From the NCBI GenBank assembly GCA_902363595.1, contig CABJAP010000010.1, positions 124,001 to 188,000 on the forward strand: a stretch of DNA of 64,000 nucleotides, read 5' to 3'. The notes beneath the pieces are model-generated. The model ran no database searches and was not told the DNA's origin. It saw only the letters and a program-made list of their open reading frames with translations. Positions 17,847 through 26,844 of this stretch are shown here, piece after piece; position 1 is the stretch's first letter, and every line of letters starts with the position of its first letter. The DNA is from Clostridia bacterium. GTDB lineage: Bacteria; Bacillota; Clostridia; Peptostreptococcales; Anaerovoracaceae. Made by a program: the position numbers and the translations under genes.

Positions 17847-19232
17847 TCAATTTTTCAAGGCCCGGAGGATCCGCTCTGCTGCGTCCCGGATGTCCTCCTG
17901 TCTGATGCCGCCGAACCCGGCCATAATCAGGTCCCGCTTGCAGCCCAGGACAAAATATTTGTCCATCGAATAGACTTTGACGCCCTGCCGCTCAATGCGC
18001 ACCATCATTTCCTCACCAGTGAGCCGCCGTGACTCGACAATCAGATGGAGGCCCGCGCCTTTTCCCAGCAGGCGAAAATCTGGCCCCAGGCCCTTTTCTA
18101 GCTCTGACACCAGGATATCGTGTTTTCGCTTATTGGCGAGGCATATTTTTCGTACATGCCGCTCCCAGCTGCCTTCGGCCATGAAAATCCGAAGGGCGTC
18201 CTGCACGGTGGCGGAAACGGTGTTGTGGTATTGGGAAAACCACATATCATATCGGTTTTTCAGCTCCGCAGGCAGTACCATGTAAGCCAGGCGCAGGGAA
18301 GGGGCCATGGCCTTTGATGTGCTGCCCAGATAGATCACCTTGCCGCAAGGGTCCAGACCTTGCATGGAGGGGATGGATCTGGCACTATAGCGGAAAATGC
18401 TGTCGTAATCGTCTTCAATTATATAAAATCCGCCTTTCTGGGCCATTTGGATCAGCTCCATTCTGGTCTGTATAGGCATCACTGCGCCCAGGGGAAATTG
18501 ATGAGACGGCGTCACGTATACCGCGTCAATCCTTTCTTCTTTTAGCAGTTCCAAGTTAATGCCGTTCCTTCCCACCTGAACTGGAACAGGCTCTACCTGG
18601 TGGTTTTCCAGGACCGCTCGCACGCCATCATATCCCGGTTCCTCAATGGCGCACCTTTTTGGCTTCACCAGCTGAACCAGTATGCTGAGCAGCTGCTGGG
18701 TTCCGCCGCCGATGATGATCTGCTGGGGACCGCAGGTTACGCCCCGGGCCCGTTCCAAATAGTCGGCCAAATAAGTTCTCAGTTCCAGGTCACCGCAGGA
18801 ATCCCCATAAGCGGCCAGCTTGTTTCCGCACTCGCACAGAGCCTGGTCCATCGCTTTTCTCCATTTTCCCAAAGGAAACTCGTCCATGTGGCAGTTGCCG
18901 TATCTCATGTCATAGCGATAGCTGCGCCCGGCGCTCCTCGCTCTATGGTATTCCTGCATTCTCTTTGTCACGGCTTCTTTATCGATCAGGGAAGCGTCCA
19001 CGTGCTTGACGTAATAACCGCTCCCCCTTTTGTTTTCCAGATAACCTTCTGAGCAGAGCTGGAGATATGCCAGCTCCACTGTGTTGCGGCTCACCCCGAG
19101 ATTTTCCGCCTGGGTTCTGATGGCTGAAAGCCGGTGGCCTTCTTCCAATTCTCCGGAAATGATTTCTTCCCGAATATGCTGATAAATTTGCGTGTACAAA
19201 GGTATTTTACTTGCTCTGTCCAGAATAATCAT
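17847..19232 (-). CDS. MocR-type regulator: GntR winged helix fused to class I aminotransferase
   Basis: About 461 residues. The N-terminal GntR DNA-binding domain (about 1-75) has IYQHIREEIISGELEEGHRLSAIR and VSRNTVELAYLQL. The C-terminal PLP-dependent aminotransferase fold (about 110-460) contains IEDDYDSIFRY and the PLP-lysine segment YLGSTSKAMAPSLRL. MocR proteins sense pyridoxal phosphate or an amino acid and act as activators or repressors. PdxR is the best-known member and controls PLP synthesis. Here it diverges from a pyridoxamine-phosphate-oxidase-like gene 125 bases away, the likely target. Start ATG 19232 is set by GGAGG five bases upstream; the longer frame begins with TTG within that site. 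Confidence 0.88.
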   Translation of the reverse strand: MIILDRASKIPLYTQIYQHIREEIISGELEEGHRLSAIRTQAENLGVSRNTVELAYLQLCSEGYLENKRGSGYYVKHVDASLIDKEAVTKRMQEYHRARSAGRSYRYDMRYGNCHMDEFPLGKWRKAMDQALCECGNKLAAYGDSCGDLELRTYLADYLERARGVTCGPQQIIIGGGTQQLLSILVQLVKPKRCAIEEPGYDGVRAVLENHQVEPVPVQVGRNGINLELLKEERIDAVYVTPSHQFPLGAVMPIQTRMELIQMAQKGGFYIIEDDYDSIFRYSARSIPSMQGLDPCGKVIYLGSTSKAMAPSLRLAYMVLPAELKNRYDMWFSQYHNTVSATVQDALRIFMAEGSWERHVRKICLANKRKHDILVSELEKGLGPDFRLLGKGAGLHLIVESRRLTGEEMMVRIERQGVKVYSMDKYFVLGCKRDLIMAGFGGIRQEDIRDAAERILRALKN

Positions 19233-19299
19233 GATTACCTCCAAAATTGTAACCTATAAGTTTATTATAATTGGCCCTTTCTCCTAGTGCAATTTGTTT

Positions 19300-19305
19300 T
19301 ATAAT
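19300..19305 (+). promoter_or_regulatory. Candidate -10 of the PNPOx-like gene
   Basis: TATAAT about 50 bases before the ATG at 19357, with no convincing -35. Activator-dependent promoters of MocR targets often look like this, so control by the divergent regulator is plausible. A/T-rich TATAAG and TATAAT boxes on the other side (19254-19270) may serve the regulator gene. Confidence 0.45.
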
Positions 19306-19356
19306 AAATGCATGACATTCGGTATCGAGATCACTGTAATAGAAAGGATAGAAACC

Positions 19357-19836
19357 ATGAGTAGAGAAATGTACAAGAAAGAAAGACAGATCGCGGATGA
19401 GACGGTAAAGGAAATGCTGCTGAGCTGTAAAGAAGGAACTCTGGCGGTAAACGGCGATGACGGCTACCCATACTGCATACCAATGAATTTTGTGTATACA
19501 AAGGATGCCATCTATATGCACAGCGCCAAGTACGGGTATAAAATCGATGCGCTCAACGCTGATAAAAAAGTCTGCTTTTCCGTAATTGTGCGTTCTGAAG
19601 TTGCACCGGAATTATTCACCACCCGCTACGAGAGCATCGTGGCCTGCGGCGACATGGAATTTGTTGAAGACGACAGCGAAAGACGCATGGTCATGGAAAC
19701 GTTCATCGATCGCTTCTCCCCGGACTTCCACGAAGGCGGCATGAAGTTTATCAAGGGAGCCCTGGGAAAAACAGCTGTACTTAAATTGAACATTAAGGAT
19801 ATAAAGGGCAAGGCTTTCCGTTCTGATAAGTGGTAA
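19357..19836 (+). CDS. Pyridoxamine 5'-phosphate oxidase-like flavin-binding protein
   Basis: 159 residues. Split-barrel FMN-binding fold of the PNPOx/NimA-like group: MYKKERQIADETVKEMLLSCKEGTLAV, then YPYCIPMNFVYTKDAIYMHSAKYGYKIDAL, then SVIVRSEV and the C-terminal AVLKLNIKDIKGKA. Members of this group bind flavin or heme and include nitroimidazole reductases. True PNPOx activity is not implied. Start ATG 19357 has AAAGGAT 8 bases upstream; the longer frame from 19294 starts before the predicted promoter -10 and is rejected. It is divergent from a MocR regulator, suggesting a link to B6 vitamers. Confidence 0.78.
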   Translation: MSREMYKKERQIADETVKEMLLSCKEGTLAVNGDDGYPYCIPMNFVYTKDAIYMHSAKYGYKIDALNADKKVCFSVIVRSEVAPELFTTRYESIVACGDMEFVEDDSERRMVMETFIDRFSPDFHEGGMKFIKGALGKTAVLKLNIKDIKGKAFRSDKW

Positions 19837-19920
19837 GCAGCGCCGAAAAGCCGATTCGACTTAATCATTCTTCTAACCGGCGCAGCCGTAGCCCCCGGAA
19901 AACTTCTGTGAAACTATGCA

Positions 19921-20035
19921 TTTTTTTCGCAAAGTTGTGGGTTTACGGGGCCTGATTTGGTGAACAGGCAGGGTTTTCGGCTACAAGGTCGATTCACAAG
20001 GCTACAGCCGTTGGAAATTGCGTAAATTTCAAAAA
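19921..20035 (+). repeat. R1 dispersed repeat, copy A
   Basis: Begins TTTTTTTCGCAAAG with TGTGGGTTTACGGGGCCTGATTT, split here as two blocks, and ends with TTGCGTAAATTTC. The ends pair (CGCAA with TTGCG). Other copies at 49663-49792 (minus), 50882-51008 and 63182-63300 share the GTGGGTTT-GGGGC block and the GTAAATTT end. Confidence 0.7.
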
Positions 20036-20104
20036 TTTTTCCTTATATTTTCCCTCAACTGCTCTTCCACTAAGAAACAGCTGCGCCCACCAAGCGCACC
20101 ACAC

Positions 20105-20143
20105 AAAAAAGGCAGCGTACCGCCACCAGTCCGCTGCCTTTTT
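20105..20143 (-). terminator. Terminator of the cda-glm-ahcY operon
   Basis: AAAAAGGCAGCG pairs with CGCTGCCTTTTT around a 14-base loop, 11 bases past the ahcY stop on the minus strand. It can work in both directions. Confidence 0.85.
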
Positions 20144-20153
20144 CAATTGTTTG

Positions 20154-21404
20154 TCAAACCTGCCAGCTGTTGAGATACTGCTCCTGCTGAGGAGTCAGGG
20201 CATCGATTTCAATCCCCCAGCATTCTAACTTTCTTCTGGCAATTTTATCGTCGATTTCTGCCGATACATCGATCACTTTCTTTTCCAGATTGGAATGGTT
20301 TTCTTTGATGTACATGGCGGAAAGCGCCTGCACCGCAAAGCTCAGATCCATGATTTCCGCCGGATGCCCGTCCGCGGCGGCGATGTTGACCAGCTTTCCC
20401 TCTGCTATGACATTAATCCACTTCCCGCTGTTAAGTCGGTAGCCCATAATGTTTTTGCGGGTTTCCTCTTTGTCAAAAGCGGCTTTCTCCAGGCCCTCCA
20501 TGTCGATCTCCACGTTAAAGTGTCCGGCGTTGGCCAGGATCGCCCGATCCTTCATCTTCCTCATATGGTCCACCGTGATCGTATGCTTGCATCCGGTGGC
20601 GGTCACAAAAAGATCCCCCAGCGGAGCTGCCTGATCCATCTTCATCACATCGAATCCATCCATTCTGGCTTCAATGGCTTTGACCGGATCGATCTCGGTG
20701 ATAATCACCTTTGCCCCCAGCGCCGAAGCCCGCATGGCGATTCCCCTGCTGCACCAGCCATAGCCTACGACGACCACCGTTTTGCTGGCAACAATCAGGT
20801 TGGTATTGCGCATAATGCTGTCCCATACAGACTGGCCTGTGCCGTAGCGGTTGTCAAAAAGGTGCTTGCACTGGGCGTCGTTGACAGCAACCATGGGGAA
20901 CTTGAGAATACCTTCTCTTTCCATGGCCTGCAGACGAATGACGCCGGTCGTCGTTTCTTCGCAGCCTCCCCAGACCTCTTTTGCCAGATCCGGCCGCTTG
21001 TTGTGGAGCAGCCCCACCAGATCCCCGCCGTCATCGATGATAATATTGGGTTTCTGCTCCAGGCACATTTCGATATGCCGCCCGTATTCCTGGTCCGTGG
21101 CTCCGTGATATGCGTAGACCTTCAGGCCTGAATCCACCAGAGCCGCGGCCACATCATCCTGGGTGGACAGCGAATTGCTGCCGGTTATGGACATCTGGGC
21201 GCCGCCGGCGGCAAGTACCAGACATAAATAAGCGGTCTTGGCTTCCAAGTGGACCGACAAGCTAATTTTTACGCCGTCAAAGGGCTTTGTTTTACGAAAT
21301 TCTTCCTCCAGCCCGGACAGCAGCGGCATATTGTTTCTCACCCACTCGATTTTCTGATGACCCGATGGAGCCAGGGTGATATCTCTTATCTGATTGTTTT
21401 CCAT
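20154..21404 (-). CDS. ahcY: Adenosylhomocysteinase (S-adenosylhomocysteine hydrolase)
   Basis: 416 residues. Splits S-adenosylhomocysteine to adenosine and homocysteine using tightly bound NAD, recycling the by-product of SAM methylation. Visible family motifs: SVHLEAKTA, DDGGDLVGLLH, EETTTGVIRL, VNDAQCKHLFDNRYGTGQS with the catalytic Lys/Asp region, and the NAD Rossmann segment GYGWCSRG. The third glycine of that motif is Ser, whereas GYGWCGRG-like is usual. The length fits the shorter bacterial/archaeal type, without the insertion of eukaryal enzymes. The start lies 4 bases after the glmS stop, so it is the last gene of the cdaA-cdaR-glmM-glmS operon. That is an unusual place for a methyl-cycle enzyme. 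Confidence 0.93.
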   Translation of the reverse strand: MENNQIRDITLAPSGHQKIEWVRNNMPLLSGLEEEFRKTKPFDGVKISLSVHLEAKTAYLCLVLAAGGAQMSITGSNSLSTQDDVAAALVDSGLKVYAYHGATDQEYGRHIEMCLEQKPNIIIDDGGDLVGLLHNKRPDLAKEVWGGCEETTTGVIRLQAMEREGILKFPMVAVNDAQCKHLFDNRYGTGQSVWDSIMRNTNLIVASKTVVVVGYGWCSRGIAMRASALGAKVIITEIDPVKAIEARMDGFDVMKMDQAAPLGDLFVTATGCKHTITVDHMRKMKDRAILANAGHFNVEIDMEGLEKAAFDKEETRKNIMGYRLNSGKWINVIAEGKLVNIAAADGHPAEIMDLSFAVQALSAMYIKENHSNLEKKVIDVSAEIDDKIARRKLECWGIEIDALTPQQEQYLNSWQV

Positions 21405-21408
21405 ACGA

Positions 21409-23241
21409 TTACTCCACTGTTACAGATTTCGCCAGATTCTTCGGCTTATCGATGTTGCAGCCTCTAAATTTGGCCACAAAGTAGGCAAACAACTGGAGCG
21501 GAACCACTGACAACAGAGGAGTAACTTCATCCATACAATCGGGAATATAGATCACTTCCGTGGATTGTTTCTCAATCTCCCTGTTTCCTTCCTTGGCAAC
21601 GCCTACCACATTGGCCCCTCTTGCCTTGATTTCCTGAATATTGGAAAGCATCTTCTCAAAGAGGAAATCCTGGGTAGCCAGAGCGAATACCAAAGTATCT
21701 TCTTCGATCAGAGCGATGGTTCCATGCTTCAGCTCTCCTGCCGCAATGGCAAAGGAGTTAATATAGGAGATTTCCTTCAGCTTCAGCGAGCCTTCATAGG
21801 ACACGCCCGAATCCACGCCTCTGCCGATGAAAAAGACCTGCTCTTTTCTGCAATACTTCTTGGCAACGGCTTCAATTTCTTTTTCCTTTTTCAGCAGGTC
21901 CTCAAGCTTATCCGGGATCTGCTTCAGCTCTTCAATGAAGCGGGCATAATAGTCCTTGTCGATCACGCCTTTGGTGTGGCCCATGTACAGGGCCAGCAAA
22001 TACATACACATCAGCTGGGTCGTATAAGCCTTGGTGGATGCCACCGCGATTTCGGGCCCGGCCCAGGTATAAAAGACATCGTCCGATTCTCTGGCAACGG
22101 AGCTTCCCACCACGTTAACCACGGATAGGATTCTGGCACCCTTCCGTTTTGCTTCCCGAAGGGCTGCCAGCGTATCCAGCGTTTCACCGGACTGGCTGAT
22201 GGCAATGAACAAAGTCTTATCATCCACAAAAGGATCGCGATAGCGGAATTCAGAGGCAATGTCCACTTCCACCGGTATGCGGGCCATCTTTTCAATGGCC
22301 GCTTTTCCCACCAGACCGGCGTGGTAAGCCGTTCCGCAGGCCACGATATAAACCTTGTTGAAGTTTTCAATATCTTCCTTAGTCATGGAGATGCCGTCCA
22401 GATTGATGGTATCGTCTTCGTTGAGCCTTCTGGTCAGCGTCTCATACAAGCCTTTGGGCTGCTCATGGATTTCCTTCATCATGAAATGCTCGTAGCCGTC
22501 CTTTTCAGCTGCGTCCGCATCCCAGGTGACATGAAAGACATCCCGCTTTACAACCTTCTGGTTTTCGTCGTAGATTTTAATCTCGTCTTTTGTTAAAACG
22601 ATGGTTTCGTTGTTCTCAATCAAATAAATTTTTCTCACGTACTTGAGCAGAGCCGGAATATCGGAAGCAATAAAATTGCAGCCTTCGCCGATACCCGCTA
22701 CCATGGGCGCATCTTTTCTAACCGCGACGATCTTGTCGGGTTCCGCGGCAGCGATCACGCCGATGGCGTAAGCGCCTCTCATCTGTTCCACCGCTCGGTT
22801 CACCGCTTGATGCAGATCGCCGTCATAATAAATGCCGATAAGATGGGCGATCACTTCCGTATCCGTATCGGACTTGAATTTGACGCCGTATTCATCGATG
22901 AGCCATTCCCGCAGCTCTACAAAATTTTCAATGATGCCGTTATGTACAACGGTTATCGTGTTGTCGCTGTTGCTGTGGGGATGGGCGTTCACATCCGACG
23001 GAGCGCCGTGGGTAGCCCATCTTGTATGGCCGATTCCAACTGAACTGTCATAGTCGGGGTCTCCGATGATCTTTTCCAAATTGGCGATTTCCCCCACATG
23101 TTTGCGGGTTTCCACCTTCCCATCTCTGCAAAGGGCGATTCCCGCCGAGTCATATCCTCTGTATTCCAGGCGTTTGAGCCCTTCAATGATTACTTCCTTG
23201 GCATTATTCTCAGTGCCTACATATCCTACAATACCGCACAT
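21409..23241 (-). CDS. glmS: Glutamine:fructose-6-phosphate aminotransferase
   Basis: 610 residues. Makes glucosamine-6-phosphate, the first step to UDP-GlcNAc and peptidoglycan. The N-terminal glutaminase domain starts with catalytic Cys after Met (MCGIVGYVG) and has GHTRWATHG and HNGIIEN. Two SIS sugar-isomerase domains follow, with ACGTAYHAG, ISQSGETLDT, ASTKAYTTQ and the C-terminal NLAKSVTVE. The start lies 12 bases from the glmM stop, with AGGAGG between. There is therefore no room for the glmS ribozyme that precedes glmS in many Firmicutes. Expression must follow the operon promoter upstream of cdaA. Confidence 0.97.
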   Translation of the reverse strand: MCGIVGYVGTENNAKEVIIEGLKRLEYRGYDSAGIALCRDGKVETRKHVGEIANLEKIIGDPDYDSSVGIGHTRWATHGAPSDVNAHPHSNSDNTITVVHNGIIENFVELREWLIDEYGVKFKSDTDTEVIAHLIGIYYDGDLHQAVNRAVEQMRGAYAIGVIAAAEPDKIVAVRKDAPMVAGIGEGCNFIASDIPALLKYVRKIYLIENNETIVLTKDEIKIYDENQKVVKRDVFHVTWDADAAEKDGYEHFMMKEIHEQPKGLYETLTRRLNEDDTINLDGISMTKEDIENFNKVYIVACGTAYHAGLVGKAAIEKMARIPVEVDIASEFRYRDPFVDDKTLFIAISQSGETLDTLAALREAKRKGARILSVVNVVGSSVARESDDVFYTWAGPEIAVASTKAYTTQLMCMYLLALYMGHTKGVIDKDYYARFIEELKQIPDKLEDLLKKEKEIEAVAKKYCRKEQVFFIGRGVDSGVSYEGSLKLKEISYINSFAIAAGELKHGTIALIEEDTLVFALATQDFLFEKMLSNIQEIKARGANVVGVAKEGNREIEKQSTEVIYIPDCMDEVTPLLSVVPLQLFAYFVAKFRGCNIDKPKNLAKSVTVE

Positions 23242-23253
23242 ACCTGTTACCTC

Positions 23254-24603
23254 CTAACCAAACCTCTTTGTCAATAGCTTCGCCAGATCGTGGGCCAGTT
23301 CCGTGATATGATCCACATCCTGCCCCTCCAGCATTACGCGAACCAGCGGCTCTGTTCCCGAAGGACGGATCAGCACCCTGCCGCTGCCTTCCATCTCTGC
23401 TTCAACCTTTTTAATGGCTTCGCAAATCTCAGGATCGCTCTTATATTTTGATTTATTTTCGTTTTTTACCTTGGCGTTTTTGAGCACCTGGGGATAGATT
23501 TCGATTTCATCCGACAGCTGGGACGCCTTCTTGCCCGAAGCCAGTACAGCCTTTACCAGCTGCAGGGACGACAGAATTCCGTCTCCTGTGGTGGAGTGAT
23601 CGAGGAAAATAATATGTCCCGACTGTTCACCGCCAATCACGCATCCGGTTTGAATCATGCTTTCCAGCACGTACCGGTCGCCAACGCCGGTTACATCCAC
23701 CTTGCATCCGAGGGATTCAATATACTTGTGAAAACCGATGTTGCTCATGACCGTTGCCGTGACCTTGTTATCCTTCAGCTGGCCTGCGTCTTTCAGCATC
23801 TTGGTGCAGATGCAGATCACCTTATCTCCGTCGATGACCCGGCCCTTTTCGTCAATGGCAATGAGACGGTCCGCATCACCGTCATAAGCCAGGCCCATGA
23901 AAGCTCCTTGTTTTATAACTTCCTTCTGCAGCTTTTCCGGATGGGTGGATCCGCATCCGGCATTGATGTTGAGACCGTCCGGCTCATTGCCGATCACCGT
24001 CACATCAGCGCCCAAATCCCCGTACACCATCTCCGCCACTTTGTAGGACGCTCCGTTGGCACAGTCCAGTACCAATTTCAATCCATCCAGCCGGCGATCA
24101 ATGGTGCCGGTCAGATAACGGGCGTAAATCGCCGCCGCGTCATCATCCGCTTCCAGGCATCTTCCCAGCTTATCGCCGGTGATATGGCTGTTGACATCAA
24201 TATCTCGGAGGATGATATCCTCGATCTCATCCTCAATTTCATCGTCCAGCTTAAAGCCTTCGCTGTTGAAAAATTTAATTCCATTGTACTCAAAGGGGTT
24301 GTGGGACGCAGAGATAACCACGCCCACATCGGCCCGGTAATGTTTGACAAGATATGCTACGGCCGGGGTCGGCAGCACGCCGACTTTGATCACGTTGCCA
24401 CCCACCGCGAGAATTCCCGCACTGAGCGCATCCTCCAGCATATCGCCGGAAATTCTGGTATCCTTTCCGATCAGGACAACCGGCTTCCCTTTTTTCTTGC
24501 TGAGCACGTGGGCTCCGGCCTTACCCAGCTTGAAAGCCAGTTCCGGCGTCAGCTCCGCATTGGCTACGCCCCTCACTCCGTCGGTTCCAAAAAGTCTTCC
24601 CAT
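23254..24603 (-). CDS. glmM: Phosphoglucosamine mutase
   Basis: 449 residues. Converts glucosamine-6-phosphate to glucosamine-1-phosphate. Family landmarks: the N-terminus GRLFGTDGVRGVAN, the phosphoserine loop VISASHNPFEYNGIK, the metal loop YDGDADRLIAID, GGEQSGHII and the phosphate-binding RPSGTEPLVRVM near the end. All are intact. In other Firmicutes GlmM binds CdaA and inhibits it, and the gene order cdaA-cdaR-glmM seen here is the conserved one. Clean GAGAT-type ribosome site and close packing with cdaR (44 bases) and glmS (12 bases). Confidence 0.97.
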   Translation of the reverse strand: MGRLFGTDGVRGVANAELTPELAFKLGKAGAHVLSKKKGKPVVLIGKDTRISGDMLEDALSAGILAVGGNVIKVGVLPTPAVAYLVKHYRADVGVVISASHNPFEYNGIKFFNSEGFKLDDEIEDEIEDIILRDIDVNSHITGDKLGRCLEADDDAAAIYARYLTGTIDRRLDGLKLVLDCANGASYKVAEMVYGDLGADVTVIGNEPDGLNINAGCGSTHPEKLQKEVIKQGAFMGLAYDGDADRLIAIDEKGRVIDGDKVICICTKMLKDAGQLKDNKVTATVMSNIGFHKYIESLGCKVDVTGVGDRYVLESMIQTGCVIGGEQSGHIIFLDHSTTGDGILSSLQLVKAVLASGKKASQLSDEIEIYPQVLKNAKVKNENKSKYKSDPEICEAIKKVEAEMEGSGRVLIRPSGTEPLVRVMLEGQDVDHITELAHDLAKLLTKRFG

Positions 24604-24647
24604 CTTATAATCTCCTTATCTTGATCTCTTTCATCGAACACACGCTT

Positions 24648-25850
24648 TTAGTTCTGCCCGTTGATCGTAATTTCTACTTTCTCCGGGTTTATTTTCAAAC
24701 TATTAAATTCTTTATCAGAAGTTACCTTAACGGCCACCGTATGGTTGCCTGCCTTGAGCCCCTTCAGGTCTACCTCCAGTTTAAAATCCGAAGCCTCCAG
24801 GTCTTTCAGCATCTCTTCGCTTCCGGTAACGGTAGCTTTGACCTCGGCCGTATTAATATATGCGTTCAAACCATCTTCCACGTTTTTGATCTCGCTGTTT
24901 TTCGTTGACAGCGTAATTGTCTTTGTGGACAGTCCCTTGATCTTGATTTTCACACCAATGCCCTTTGATTCATCCGCCAATTCTACGCCCTGAGGCAGAT
25001 TAGGATGGATTTTCAAGGTGGTGCTGGCCTTGACCTTGCTGATATTCACCGGATCGGCGGTAACGCTGGTGATGTCCTCCACAGCGCTCTTTGGACCGCG
25101 GATTGAAATCTCGTCAGGTACGGAAAGATCGGTCATCTCATAGGAACTGGGAACCGCTCCCTTAATTTCCACTTTCAGCGGCACCGTCTTTGTATAAAAC
25201 AAGGTCGCCTGCACTTCCACCGATTCGGCAGATAAGGACACGTCATAAACCGGTTCATGATTCCCATCCACCGCTACCGGCACTGCGCTGAAGTTCTGCT
25301 CGTCGTCGGTAATCTCAGAAGCTTTTACCTCTGCCTGCACAGCCTTTACTGAATTTACAACGGATTTGGCGCCTTTGACTTCGATTTCCGTTGGGCTGAC
25401 ACTCACATTTCCCGGCTCCGTGCCTGATGGAGTCTTGCCGGTAAACTTAACACTGATCTGTTTGTATACGGAAACTAATTCCTCCAAGATTACCTTAATC
25501 TTAGGGGTTTTGATCTGTCCCAGGGAAACGTTATCCGGCAGCTGCACGGAAACCGGCACATAATTTTCGCCCTCTTCATATCCGAACACATCTGCGGTGG
25601 CTTTAATCTTCTCCTTATCCAAGCTGTTCAAGTCGGCTCGTTTTCCCTCCACGACCACATCCACGGAAAAATTGGCTCCGCCCTGGATCGCCAGATCCCT
25701 TTGATCCAAAGTGTCCACATTGAGAAGCTCCACTGGAATGTTTTCAAAGGTTTGGGAAGTTGTTGGGTTAATCTCGCCCATGACATAAAACCACAGAAAA
25801 ATCGCAATTAATAGAGAAAGAATTTTTAAGATGGTATTATTTTTCAGCAT
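24648..25850 (-). CDS. cdaR: YbbR-domain regulator of the diadenylate cyclase
   Basis: 400 residues. One N-terminal membrane segment (ILKILSLLIAIFLWFYVMGE) is followed by four YbbR repeats outside the membrane, each with the signature F-x-N-I-P-V / V-x-V-x-G-x-K-S-x-V pattern (for example ENIPVELLNV, EVKGAKSVVNSV, SIRGPKSAVEDI). In Bacillus and Listeria this protein (CdaR/YbbR) binds CdaA and tunes c-di-AMP output. It overlaps the end of cdaA by 14 bases, so the two are translationally linked. Confidence 0.9.
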   Translation of the reverse strand: MLKNNTILKILSLLIAIFLWFYVMGEINPTTSQTFENIPVELLNVDTLDQRDLAIQGGANFSVDVVVEGKRADLNSLDKEKIKATADVFGYEEGENYVPVSVQLPDNVSLGQIKTPKIKVILEELVSVYKQISVKFTGKTPSGTEPGNVSVSPTEIEVKGAKSVVNSVKAVQAEVKASEITDDEQNFSAVPVAVDGNHEPVYDVSLSAESVEVQATLFYTKTVPLKVEIKGAVPSSYEMTDLSVPDEISIRGPKSAVEDITSVTADPVNISKVKASTTLKIHPNLPQGVELADESKGIGVKIKIKGLSTKTITLSTKNSEIKNVEDGLNAYINTAEVKATVTGSEEMLKDLEASDFKLEVDLKGLKAGNHTVAVKVTSDKEFNSLKINPEKVEITINGQN

Positions 25851-26694
25851 TGTTCTTCCTCCTTATCTTTTTAAAGAAATCCGGGAAGAAGTTCTTTTTA
25901 TCGCCGATGTCTCCGTTATTGAGATACAGATTCAATAAGGTCTTTTCCACAGTTTTGGTGTCCAGGAACCGGGAGAGCTTTCCGTTGACAGCCATAGAAA
26001 TGATTCCGGTTTCCTCGGATACGATCAATGTCACCGCGTCCGAATGTTCGGTGATTCCGATTCCCGCCCTATGGCGAGTGCCCAGCTCCTTGCCGATCGT
26101 CTTGTTCTGCGACAGAGGAAGAACGCAGCCGGCGGCAAAAATTCGGTCGCCCCGTATAATCACCGCTCCATCGTGAAGAGGTGATCCTTCATAAAATATG
26201 TTTCCTAAAAGTTCAGCGGATATCTCCGCATCGATTACGGTTCCCGATTCCGCTATATCGGTAAGGGCGGTCTCTCGTTCCAGGACAATTAATGCGCCCA
26301 CTCGTTCTTTAGAAAATGACTCGATGGCACGGATGAATTCAGTGGTGACATGCTTTGCCCGATCCTTATCCAACTGTCCAAATCCTCCGGGGCGTACCAG
26401 CTTTGTCCGCCCTAGGTATTCCAATCCCCTCCTCAGCTCCGGCTGGAATACGATGACCAGAGCAACAAGTCCCAGGGTCATCGTTCCTTTGAGAATCCAG
26501 TTGAGGGTATAGAAATTGAGCTGGTCAGATAAAAAAGTCGCAATAACTAAAATAAGCAGACCTTTTACCAACTGCTCTGCTCTTGTTTCCCGTATGAATC
26601 CTAAAATTTTATAAATGATAAACGCAACGATCAGGATATCGATGATATCGGTAATACCAACACCTGATACAACGTTTCTGAAAAAATCCTGCAT
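25837..26694 (-). CDS. cdaA: Membrane diadenylate cyclase
   Basis: 285 residues. Makes cyclic di-AMP from two ATP. Three predicted membrane helices occupy about residues 10-80. The DAC domain follows, with both catalytic motifs visible: DGA in GSPLHDGAVII and RHR in LGTRHRAGIG. c-di-AMP controls potassium uptake, osmotic balance and cell-wall integrity. It is the first gene of the five-gene operon and has a strong promoter at 26724-26752. The ribosome site is weak (GGGGATAGCAA). Confidence 0.96.
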   Translation of the reverse strand: MQDFFRNVVSGVGITDIIDILIVAFIIYKILGFIRETRAEQLVKGLLILVIATFLSDQLNFYTLNWILKGTMTLGLVALVIVFQPELRRGLEYLGRTKLVRPGGFGQLDKDRAKHVTTEFIRAIESFSKERVGALIVLERETALTDIAESGTVIDAEISAELLGNIFYEGSPLHDGAVIIRGDRIFAAGCVLPLSQNKTIGKELGTRHRAGIGITEHSDAVTLIVSEETGIISMAVNGKLSRFLDTKTVEKTLLNLYLNNGDIGDKKNFFPDFFKKIRRKNNAEK

Positions 26695-26723
26695 TTGCTA
26701 TCCCCTTATGCTTTATCTCATAT

Positions 26724-26752
26724 ATTGTACAGAACTTCATTCCTTTTTTCAA
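26724..26752 (-). promoter_or_regulatory. Promoter of the cdaA-cdaR-glmM-glmS-ahcY operon
   Basis: Minus strand TTGAAA (26747-26752), 17-base spacer, TACAAT (26724-26729), about 25-30 bases before the cdaA ATG. Confidence 0.8.
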
Positions 26753-26780
26753 TAGATCAGCCTAAGTTTTCTCCCTATTA

Positions 26781-26822
26781 CAAAAACAAAGCGCCGGATT
26801 TGGTCCGGCGCTTAAATTTTTT
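26781..26822 (-). terminator. Terminator of hpf
   Basis: AGCGCCGGA (26790-26798) pairs with TCCGGCGCT (26804-26812), a 9-bp perfect stem with a 5-base loop; T-runs on both sides (TTTGTTTTTG on minus). Confidence 0.88.
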
Positions 26823-26844
26823 CGGGTGGTAAAGCCCACAAGGT

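Noticed and set aside
23241..23253. glmS ribozyme
   Set aside because: Only 12 bases lie between glmM and glmS, too few for the ribozyme.
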